Shown: one piece after another, positions 11,004-20,819 of the stretch
How the letters are laid out: every line of letters begins with the position of its first letter
How positions within the stretch are numbered: position 1 is the first letter of the stretch
Assembly (NCBI GenBank): GCA_037893245.1
Contig: JBAIAA010000117.1
Coordinates: 2,542,001 to 2,606,000, forward strand
Reading direction: 5' to 3'
Source of the DNA: Crossaster papposus
Lineage: Eukaryota > Echinodermata > Asteroidea > Velatida > Solasteridae
Length of the DNA stretch: 64,000 nt
The notes under the pieces: model-generated
Told to the model about the DNA's origin: nothing
Database searches by the model: none
The model's input: only the letters and a program-made list of their open reading frames with translations
Program-made: the position numbers and the translations under genes

Positions 11004-11454
11004 ATTCTGCGTAGCCGAAAGCGTGTTTACCTACCTGTCGTACGCGGCGCCCTTCCCCATAGGCAATTTGATGACGTCCCCTGTTTCACAGGTTGGCGGC
11101 TAGTGTCCTCTTGGGTAAGCGTACATGTGCTTACACGAACGATGTCAGTGGTGATACATTCGCTCAATACATAATACACTATCAGTGTATACGTACATGT
11201 ACTACCATATACGTTTGTATTGACTATAATACGTGTGCCATACACACGTAAGGGGTCAATGCTTTTTGCACCTAGGCCAAAACGATTACATTTCAACGGT
11301 ACCGCAGGGTATGTTCAAGTTCGTTTTTTGCCCCAAAACACAGGGAAGTTCGAGAACTACTTTTACATTAACCTTTAGAGCAAAAATCAAGATTGTATCC
11401 GTCAGGATTAATTGTTTAGGAATTTTCAAAGGAAAAGGAGTCTTTTCATTCTAA
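11004..11454. other. Non-repeat segment between P copies
   Basis: Mixed sequence with several 'ACATGTAC'-like words and no recognised gene. The open frames here are short and share no family features. Confidence 0.4.
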
Positions 11455-12060
11455 CTTCCGGTCTGGTGACGTCATAATTTTTTCTTCCCGTCAACTGGTT
11501 CCTAGCATGAAGCTGATTAAATACACTGGTTATAAAGTGATTTCAGCAAACTTCGCCACACACATCAACAGATTATTCATTTTAACAATTTTTCAAACTG
11601 CCGCTAGAGGGCGCTATAACATGTTATGACGTCACCAATATTTTTTTTGAAAAAATACATTGTAGCCAGACACTAACATCGTTGAAAGTAAGTTCATATC
11701 ATTTTTCACTTTCAAATTATGAGGCACTTCCGGTTTAGACCGGAAGGAAGGGTCACGTGATTTCACGCACACGAGATAAAATTAAGATCCTGGATTATTC
11801 TATCTATTGCCACCAAAATTAAGTTTCGGTCTTTTGCGGTTGATTTGTTATTGATTTTCAAAGATTAAATCAATTACACCTTTAAGATGACGTCACGTGA
11901 CCCCTGATGACGTCACCATTACGTTTTTCGGCGAGACACGAGTTCACTATAGGGTCTTCACCTGGGTTAAGTTTTATGGAAATACGACTTTGTTTTCTAT
12001 TAAAAGTGACTGGCAGAAAAAACGTGTACAAAGTCTATGGAGTTTAGGTTACTAAAAGAA
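11455..12060 (+). repeat. Repeat P, copy P3, abutting the satellite
   Basis: The fullest copy. It runs from 'CTTCCGGTCTGGTGACGTCAT' through the CTCF-like motif, the ETS-like dyad and the TGACGTCACGTGACCCC core to ACGTGTACAAAGTCTATGG. It passes directly into GAA/A-rich DNA and the first hairpin modules of the array. P1 and P3 motifs lie 1380 bp apart. Confidence 0.7.
11601..11615 (+). promoter_or_regulatory. CTCF-like motif in P3
   Basis: Identical 15-bp motif in the same orientation, 1380 bp from the first and about 0.5 kb left of the array edge. Confidence 0.4.
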
Positions 12061-12085
12061 AAAAAGAAGAAGAAGAAAAAAAAAA

Positions 12086-12124
12086 TCAGAACAAAAACAA
12101 AGCTTTTCCGCTTTAAAGCGGAAA

Positions 12125-12158
<34 letters not shown>

Positions 12159-12279
12159 AACGAAAACAAAAGCTGTTTCGGCTGAAATGCCGTAACAGCT
12201 AAAAAAAAAAAAAAAGAAAAAAAAAAAATTTAACGAAAACAAAAGCTCTTTCGGCCGAAATGCCGAAACAGCTAAAAAA
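12086..12279 (+). repeat. Left-edge hairpin cluster of the satellite
   Basis: Three dyads in A-rich sequence. The first is a perfect palindrome, GCTTTTCCGC TTTAAA GCGGAAAAGC, near 12102-12127. The next two, near 12168 and 12244, are the AGCTGTTTCGGC type with one mismatch each. Each later module is preceded by TTTAACG plus an A-rich lead. The cluster joins repeat P to the first CTAG head. Confidence 0.8.
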
Positions 12280-13177
12280 AACTAGACATGTGTTTGTGGA
12301 CAAACACAGAGCTGTTTCGAGTGTGTGGTGGTCTATGTGTGTGGTGGTCTATGTGTGTGCCTAGTCTGAAGTCGATTGGATTTACACAAGTGCCAAAGAT
12401 ATATTAGTTGACAAAAACCGTGTACAAATCCTATGGGGGAAAATTGAACCTTTAATGGCCTTGAATGACGTAATCGTGCCGAATTTCTTCTAGGACCGTC
12501 TGTGGATGGTGTTGTAAGTGTGTGCCAAGTCTCAAGTCGATCGGATTTACGAAAGTGTTAAATTCAATAGTCTAAAGAAAAACGTGTACAAAACCTATGG
12601 GGAAAACGTAAACCTTTAACGTGACGTCACGTGACCTTGAACGACGCAGTCGTGCCGATTTTTTTGCAGGACCATCTGTGGGAGGTGTTCTATATGTATG
12701 CCAACTTTCAAGTCGGTCGGATTTACCAAAGTGTCAAAGTCAATAGTCTGAAGAAAAACGTGTACAAACCCTATGGGAAAAAAATTCACTTCAACGTGAC
12801 GTCACGTGACCTTGAATGACGTAATCGTGACGAATTTCTTCTAGGACCGTCTGTGGATGGTGGTCTAAGTGTGTGCCAAGTCCGAAGTCGATCCGATTTA
12901 CCAAAGTGTCAAAGTGTATGGTCTGAATAAACGTGTGCAAATCCTATGGAGAAAAGTCTGAAAAAGGAGAAAAAAAAGAAACTAGACATGTGTTTGTGGA
13001 CAAACACAGAGCTGTTTCGAGTATCTAACGTTACTGTCAATATGTGTGTGCCAAGTCTGAAGTCGATTGGATTTGCACAAGTGCCAAAGATATATTAGTT
13101 GAAAAAAACGTGTACAAATCCTATGGGGGAAAACCTGCACCTTTATTGTGACGTCACGTGAATTGCATACCAAGTTT
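12280..13177 (+). repeat. Satellite block 1 (type A monomers, two heads)
   Basis: Heads at about 12282 and 12982 start CTAGACATG and carry the dyad TGTGTTTGTGGACAAACACA. Type A monomers lie between them with the CGTGTACAAA.CCTATGG box and the TGACGTCACGTGACCTTGA core. The block ends within a B-like word, GCATACCAAGTTT, where the insertion starts. Confidence 0.85.
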
Positions 13178-13735
13178 AATGGAGTGTACCAAAGGGTGCA
13201 CCACTCTAATTGAAAGGAAAATTTCTACGCGAACTCATTAGCATGAAATGTGCCCCCACAGTTTCTTTTGAAAAAGGAGACCGTTTGGTATAAAAAAATT
13301 ATTGGATTGTGTAAAAATAGCATGGGATCAACTCCCTGGTTTTTGAGCTTCAATCTGAGGGCAGACTTGATAAAATCACGGTTAAAAAATGGGTCCTAAT
13401 TGCCCTAAAACGTGGAGGGATGCCATTTGTAAAATGGCTGTTTTCAGTCTCGGGAAGTATCACTTTTCGGGAGGTGAGTTTCTTTTGGTGTGAATATTAA
13501 AAAATGTAATTGGCTAACCCACTAAAAATTGAAAAGAAATGGAAAGATAAAGACCAAGACAATAATCTAATTGTTGTTTGAGAAACCCCAGTGATGTCGG
13601 TGTGCATGAAACTTGGTACTGAACATTGTTGATTTTACACTGTTTTCAACGGGACTTAAATTAGGCTAGCTAATAGTGCATCCATAAATCGATGCGGCGC
13701 GTACGATGCGCGCGACATGTGTAACCACAACAAAC

Positions 13736-14070
13736 ATGGCGGATTCATCGGTCCTGCGACCCCGTAGAATGTCATCGCAGCAAGCCATGAATCTGCTTTC
13801 CCACTGTATTTCTAACGAGGAAAGCGACCAAGAAAGTAGCGAAGAATCAGACTACAATGAAGAAGAGAGCCAGTCAAGCAAGCCAGTGAAGATTCGGAGG
13901 ATTCCGAGCTTGATTCCGATGACTATGTGGGCCTTCCACCGGCACCGCCTAGGCAACGACAACAAAACGTTCGGCCACACAAGCGTCCACGAGATCAGGG
14001 CATTGCTACGGCGGCCAACACTGCGGCACAAATCAAATGGCAAGATGTCTCCAAATCGAAAAAAAGATGA
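13736..14070 (+). pseudogene. Broken piggyBac-like transposase N-terminal fragment
   Basis: An ATG at 13736 has a good context (AAACATGG); a further in-frame ATG lies upstream at 13706. The first about 50 residues are basic, then strongly acidic and Ser/Glu-rich, like the N-terminal tails of piggyBac-family proteins. From about 13888 the matching acidic sequence (EDSEDSELDSDD) continues in another frame, followed by a Pro/Arg-rich stretch and KWQDV. It stops at TGA 14068-14070. The catalytic DDD core is absent. The +1 frame alone stays open to 14146, but its translation after the shift loses the acidic character. I infer a decayed piggyBac element or a non-autonomous derivative. Family assignment rests on composition and layout, not on conserved catalytic residues. 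Confidence 0.4.
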
Positions 14071-14618
14071 ACCCGGACATTCATTTCGATTCATGCCAAA
14101 CAAAACTTCATCCATTTACATTGTACATTTACATGCACTGCGATAAGAAAGCCTGTGATTTGTGCTGAATCTCGTTTTCTAGTAGTTTTAGGAAAAATAT
14201 CATAGCTCGCCCAAACTTATTTATATTGGGGATTTATTTTGACATATTGTTTCCAGGATCACCAGCAAAATTTTCTGCATTGGAAAATAAATTTTGAACT
14301 ACAATAAACACGTTTTACTAATAAATATGAGCAGTATTTTATTCATATTTCATATTTTCATTATTAATTTTCATATTTGACATGCCAGTAAATGTGAATA
14401 TTAAACTAAACAGTTCCTTTGATTTCGCAATCACATTTTTCATATTGTTAGCTTAATTTTGATACCTAACTTTGCCCCATAGACCCCATTAGGGAGTTTA
14501 GGCAGTTTTATTACTAGTGGTGACACGATTCTTTCATTGTGTAAAACAATTCCCCCAACAAAGATCAATTTCATATGGGGGGAAGTTGAACTACATGTTT
14601 GAAAAATTATCACTATAC

Positions 14619-14646
14619 GGGGGGGGGGGGGGGGGGGGGGGGGGGG
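14619..14646 (+). repeat. 28-bp poly(G) run
   Basis: Uninterrupted G from 14619 to 14646. Near-copies of 'GAACTACATGTT.GAAAAAT.ATCACT' flank it on both sides, so the run sits inside a small direct duplication. Confidence 0.95.
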
Positions 14647-14740
14647 AGTTAAACTACATGTTGGAAAAATATCACTTTGTTTCATCTCAGGTAAAATCGA
14701 TAACTTAAACAAATGAGGGCGGCAAACAACTTTAACAGTT

Positions 14741-16651
14741 ACACGAAGTCGATCGGATTAACCAAAGTGTCAAATTCAATAGTCTGAACAAAACAAACAA
14801 TGAGGGCAGCAAACAACTTTAACAGTTACACGAATTCGATCGGATTTACCAAAGTGTCAACTTCAATAGTCTGAAGAAAAACGTGTACAAAACCTATCGA
14901 GAAAATTGAACCTTTAATGTGACGTCACATGACACCCGATGACGTCATCATGATGTCATATTACTTTTCTTCTATAACATCCTGTAATACCTGAATACCA
15001 AGTTTTACCCCAATTGGACCTGTACTTTCAGAGATAGAGGGTCCTAAAAACGGCACCTTTAACGTGACGTCACATGACCCCCGATGAGGTCATCATGACG
15101 ATTTTTCTCTTGGCCCTCCTAAGGATGGTGGTCGAGATGTGTGCTAAGTCTAAAGTCGATCAAATTTACGAAAGTGTCAGTCATTAGTCTAAAAAATAAC
15201 GTGTACAAAACCTAAGGGGGAAAAATTTGAACCTTTAACGTGACGTCACGTGACCTTGAATGACGCAATGGTGCCAAATTTCTTCCAAGACCATCTGTGG
15301 GTGGTGTTCTAAGTGTATACGAAGTCTCAAGTCGATCGGATTTACTAAAGTGTCAAAGTCAATAGTCTAAAGAAAAAACGTGTACAAAACCTATGGGAAA
15401 AATATTGAATCCTTAACGTGACGTCACGTGACCTTAAATGACGCAATCGTGCCAAATTTCTGTCAGAACCATCTGTGGTTGGTGTTCTAAGTGTATGCTA
15501 AGTCTCAAGTCGGTCGGATTTACCAAAGTGTCAAAGTCAATAGTCTGAAGAAAAACGTGTACAAACCCTATGGGGAAATAATTTGCACCTTTAACGTCAC
15601 GTCACATGACCTTGAATGACGCAATCGTACCGAATTTCTTCAAGAGCCATCTATGGGTGGTGTTCTAAGTGTATGCCAAGTTTCAAGCCCGTCGGATATA
15701 CCAAAGTGTCAAAGTCAATAGTCTGAAGAAAAACGTGTACAAAACCTATGGGGAAAATTTTACCTTTAACATGACGTCACGTGACCTTGAATGACGTAAT
15801 CGCGACGAATTTCTTCTAGGACCGTCCTTGGGTGGTTGTCTAAATGTATGCCAAGTTTCAAGTCGATCGGATTGACCAAAGTACCTAAGTGACCTGTCTG
15901 AACAAACGTGTACAAAACTTATGGAGAAAAGTCTAAAAAAAACGAAAAAAAAACTAGACATGTGTTTGTGGACAAACACAGAGCTGTTTCGAGTGTCTAA
16001 AATTACTTTTAATATGTGTGTGGTGGTCTTTTGTGTGTGCCAAGTCTCAAGTCGATCAAATTTACTAAAGTGTCAACGGCAATAGTCTAAAGAAAAACGG
16101 GTACAAAATCTATGGGGAAAAATGAAACTTTAACGCGACGCCCCGTGACCTTGAATGACGTAATCGTGCCAAATTTCTTTTAGGGCCGTCTGTGGATGGT
16201 GGTCTAAGTGTGTGCCAAGTCTCAAGTCAATCGGAATTACTAAAGTGTCAAAGTCAACAGTCTAACCAAAAACGTGTACAAAACCAATGGGAGAAAAATG
16301 TGCACCTTTAATGTGACGTCACGTGACCTTGAATGACGCAATCGTGCCGAATTTCTTTCAGAAACATCTAGGGGTGGTGTTCTAAGTGTATGCCAAGTTT
16401 CAAGTCGGTCGGATTTACCAAAGTGTCAAAGTCAAGGTTCTGAAGGAAAACGTGTACAAAACCTATGGGAAAAATTTAACCTTTAACGCGAAGTCACGTG
16501 ACCTTGAATGACGTAATCGCGACGAATTTCTTCTAGGACCGTCCTTGGGTGGTTGTCTAAGTGTACGCCAAGTTTCAAGTCGATCGGATTTCCCAAAGTG
16601 TCAAAGTGTATTGTCTGAACAAACGTGTACAAATCCTATGGAGAACAAAAG

Positions 16652-16684
<33 letters not shown>

Positions 16685-17392
16685 AGACATGTGTTTGTGG
16701 ACAAACACAGAGCTGTTTCGAGTGTCTTACATTACTTTCAATATGTGTGTGTGGTGGTCTATGTGTGTGCCAAGTCTCAAGTCGATCAAATTTACGAAAG
16801 TGTCAAAGTCAACAGTCTAAAGAAAAACGTGTACAAAACCTATGGGGAAAAATTGAACCTTTAACGTGACGCCCCGTGACCTTGAATGACGTAATCGTGC
16901 CGATTTTTTTCTAGGACTGTCTGTGGATGGTGGTCTAAGTGTGTGCCAAGTCTTAAGTCGATCGGATTTACTAAAGTGTCAAAGTCAATAGTCTAAAGAA
17001 AAACGTGTACAAAACCAATGGGAGAAAAATGTGCACCTTTAACGTGACGCCACGTGACGTTCAATGAAGCAATCGTGCCTAAATTCTTTCAGGAACATCT
17101 GGGGGTGTTGTTCTAAGGGCATGCCAAGTTTCAAGTCGGTCGAATTTTCCGAAGTGTCAAATTCAATAGTCTGAAGAAAAACGTGTACAAAACCTATGGG
17201 AAAAATTTCACCTTTAACGCAAAGTCACGTGACCTTGAATGACGTAATCGCGACGAATTTCTTCTAGGACCGTCCTTGGGTAGTTGTCTAAGTGTATGCC
17301 AAGTCTCAAGTCCATCGGATTTACCAAAGTGTCAAAGTGTATTGTCTGAATAAACGTGTGCAAATCCTATGGAGAAAAGTCTGAAAAAGGAG

Positions 17393-17436
<44 letters not shown>

Positions 17437-20400
17437 CTTTAACGATTACAAAAGCTGTTTCGGTGAAAAACCGAAACAGCTAAAAAATAGACATGTGTTT
17501 GTGGACAAACACAGAGCTGTTTCGAGTGTCTTTCAATATGTGTGTGATGGTCTTTTGTGTGTGCCAAGTCTCAAGTCGATCGGATTTACTAAAGCGTCAA
17601 AGTCAATAGTCTAAAGAAAAACGTGTACAAAACCTATAGGGGAAAATTGAACCTTTAACGTGACGCCCCGTGACCTTGAATGACGTAATCGTGCCGATTT
17701 TTTTCTAAGACCGTCTGTGGATGGTGGTCTATGTGTGTGCCAAGTCTCAAGTCGATCGGATTTACTTAGTGTCAAAGTCAATAGTCTAAAGAAAACGTGT
17801 ACAAAACCTATGGGGGACGAATTAAACCTTTAACTTGACGTCACGTGACCTTGAATGACGCAATCGTGCTGAATTTCGTTCAGAAACATCTGGTGGTGGT
17901 GTTCTGAGTGTATGGCAAGTTTCAAGTCGGTCGGATTTACCAAAGTGTCAAATTCAACAGTCTGAAGAAAAACGTGTACAAAACCTATTGGAAAAATTTC
18001 ACCTTTAACGCGAAGTCACGTGACCTTGAATGACATAATCGCGACGAATTTCTTCTAGGACCGTCCTTGGGTGGTTGTCTAAGTGTATGCCAAGTCTCAA
18101 GTCCATCGGATTTACCAAAGTGTCAAAGTGTATTGTCTGAACAAACGTGTACAAATCCTATGGAGAACAAAAGGCAAAAAAAAAAAAAAAAAAAAACAAA
18201 AAACAAAACAACTAGACATGTGTTTGTGGACAAACACAGAGCTGTTTCGAGTGTCTTTTAATATGTGTGTGATGGTCTTTTGTGTGTGCCAAGTCTCAAG
18301 TCGATCAGATTTACTAGTGTCAAAGTCAATAGTCTAAAGAAAACCGTGTACAAAAATGAAACTTTAACGTGACGCCCCGTGACCTTGAATGACGTAATCG
18401 TGCCAAATTTCTTTTAGGGCCGTCTGTGGATGGTGGTCTAAGTGTGTGTCAAGTCTCAAGTCGATCGGATTTACTAAAGTGTCAAAGTCAACAGTCTAAA
18501 CAAAAACGTGTACAAAACCAATGGGAGAAAAATGTGCACCTTTAATGTGACGTCACGTGACCTTGAATGAAGCAATCGTGCCGAATTTTCTCTCAGAAAC
18601 ATCTAGGGGTGGACTTCTAAGTGTATGCCAAGTTTCAAGTCGGTCGGATTTACCGAAGTGCCAAAGTCAATAGTCTGAAGAAAAACGTGTACAAAACCTA
18701 TGGGGAAATTTTCACCTTTAACGTGAGGTCACGTGACCTTGAACTACGTAATCGTGACAAATTTCTTTTAGGACCGTCCAAGTCTCAAGTCGATCAGATT
18801 TACTAGTGTCAAAGTCAATAGTCTAAAGAAAACCGTGTACAAAACCTATGGGGGGAAAATGAAACTTTAACGTGACGCCCCGTGACCTTGAATGACGTAA
18901 TCGTGCCAAATTTCTTTTAGGGCCGTCTGTGGATGGTGGTCTAAGTGTGTGCCAAGTCTCAAGTCGATCGGATTCACTAAAGTGTCAAAGTCAACAGTCT
19001 AAACAAAAACGTGTACAAAACCAATGGGAGAAAAATGTGCACCTTTAATGTGACGTCACGTGACCTTGAATGACGCAATCGTGCCGAATTTCTCTCGGAA
19101 ACATCTAGGGGTGGTGTTCTAAGTGTATGCCAAGTTTCAAGTCGGTCGGATGTACTGAAGTGCCAAAGTCAATAGTCTGAAGAAAAACGTGTACAAAACC
19201 TATGGGGAAATGTTCACCTTTAACGTGAGGTCACGTGACCTTGAACTACGTAATCGTGACAAATTTCTTTTAGGACCGTCCTTGGATGGTTGTCTAAATG
19301 TATGCCAAGTTTCAAGTCGATCGGATTTCCCAAAGTGTCAAAGTGCCCTGTCTGAACAAACGTGTGCAAATCCTATGAAGAAAAGTCTGAAAAACAAAAA
19401 AACAAAAAAAACAAAAAAAAACTAGACATGTGTTTGTGGACAAACACAGAGCTGTTTCGAGTGTCTTACATTACTTTCAATATGTGTGTGGTGGTCTTTT
19501 GTGTGTGCAAAGTCTCAAGTCGATCAGATTTACTAAACTGTCAAAGGCAATAGTCTAAAGAAAAACGTGTACAAAACCTATGGGAAAAAAATAGAAACTT
19601 TAACGTGACGCCCCGTGACCTTAAATGACGTAATCGTGCCGAATTTCTTCTAGGGCCGTCTGTGGATGGTGGTCTAAATGTCTGCCAAGTCTCAAGTCGA
19701 TCGGATTTACTAAAGTGTCAAAGTCAATAGTCTAAAGAAAAACGTGTACAAAACCAATGGGAGAAAAATGTGAACCTTTAATGTGACGTCACGTGACCTT
19801 GAATGACGTAATCGTGCCAAATTTCTCCTACGACCGTCTGTGGATGGTGGTCTATGTGTGTGCCAAGTCTCAAGTCGATCGGATTTACTAAGTGTCAAAG
19901 TCAAGAGTCTAAAGAAAAACGTGTACAAAACCTATGGGGGACAAATTAAACCTTTAACTTGACGTCACGTGACCTTGAATGACGCAATCGTGCTGAATTT
20001 CTTTCAGAAACATCTGGTGGTGGTGTTCTAAGTGTATGCCAAGTTTCAAGTCGGTCGGATTGACCAAAGTGTCAAATTCAATAGTCTGAAGAAAAACGTG
20101 TACAAAACCTATGGGGAAAATTTCACCTTTAACGCGAAGTCACGTGACCTTGAAAGACGTAATCGCGACGAATTTCTTTTAGGACCGTCCTTGGGTGGTT
20201 GTCTAAGTGTATGCCAAGTCTCAAGTCCATCGGATTTACCAAAGTGTCAAAGTGTATTGTCTGAACAAACGTGTACAAATCCTATGGAGAACAAAAGGAA
20301 AAAAAAACTAGACATGTGTTTGTGGACAAACACAGAGCTGTTTCGAGTGTCTAAAATTACTTTTAATATGTGTGTGGTGGTCTTTTGTGTGTGCCAAGTC

Positions 20401-20819
20401 TCAAGTCGATCAGATTTACTAAAGTGTCAACGGCAATAGTCTAAAGAAAAACGTGTACAAAATCTATGGGGAAAAATGAAATTTTAACGTGACGCCCCGT
20501 GACCTTGAATGACGTAATCGTGCCAAATTTCTTTTAGGGCCGTCTGTGGATGGTGGTCTAAGTGTGTGCCAAGTCTCAAGTCGATCGGATTTACTAAAGT
20601 GTCAAAGTCAACAGTTTTAACAAAAACGTGTACAAAACTAATGGGAGAAAAATGTTCACCTTTAATGTGACGTCACGTGCCCTTGAATGACGCAATCGTG
20701 CCGAATTTCTTCCAGAAACATCTAGGGGTGGTGTTCTGAGTGTATGCCAAGTTTCAAGTCGGTCGGATTTACCAAAGTGTCAAAGTCAAGGGTCTGAAGG
20801 AAAACGTGTACAAAACCTA
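14741..20819 (+). repeat. Satellite block 2 (mainly type A, about 720-bp higher-order units)
   Basis: Heads at about 15954, 16683, 17488, 18212, 19422 and 20308 give spacings of about 720-890 bp and one of 1210 bp. A type B pair is near 14915-15115. The commonest order is head plus half monomer, then the GACGCCCCGTGACC variant, the GACGTCACGTGACC variant with GCAATC, and the GCGAAGTCACGTGACC or GTGAGGTCACGTGACC variant, then poly(A). One hairpin module lies at about 17452-17480. Confidence 0.85.
18211..19430 (+). repeat. 1.2-kb segment repeated at 50760-51955
   Basis: Matches at an offset of about 32548, including a shortened monomer where GGACCGTCC joins directly to AAGTCTCAAGTCG (near 18775 and 51322). 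The next stretch, 19421-19811, instead matches 53526-53917. Confidence 0.8.

Larger units (their letters stand above)
13178..14740. other. Non-satellite insertion within the array
   Basis: About 1.56 kb without monomers. It contains the piggyBac-like fragment, an AT-rich 3' part and a 28-bp G run. I found no convincing terminal inverted repeats or flanking TTAA pair, so the insertion limits are approximate. Confidence 0.6.

Noticed and set aside
13300-14740. Terminal inverted repeats for the piggyBac-like insertion
   Set aside because: Short matches such as TTGTGTAAAA are direct, not inverted, and no paired TTAA was found.
17440-17485. CENP-B box in the hairpin module
   Set aside because: TTCGGTGAAAAACCGA matches only part of TTCGNNNNANNCGGG; the terminal GGG is missing.
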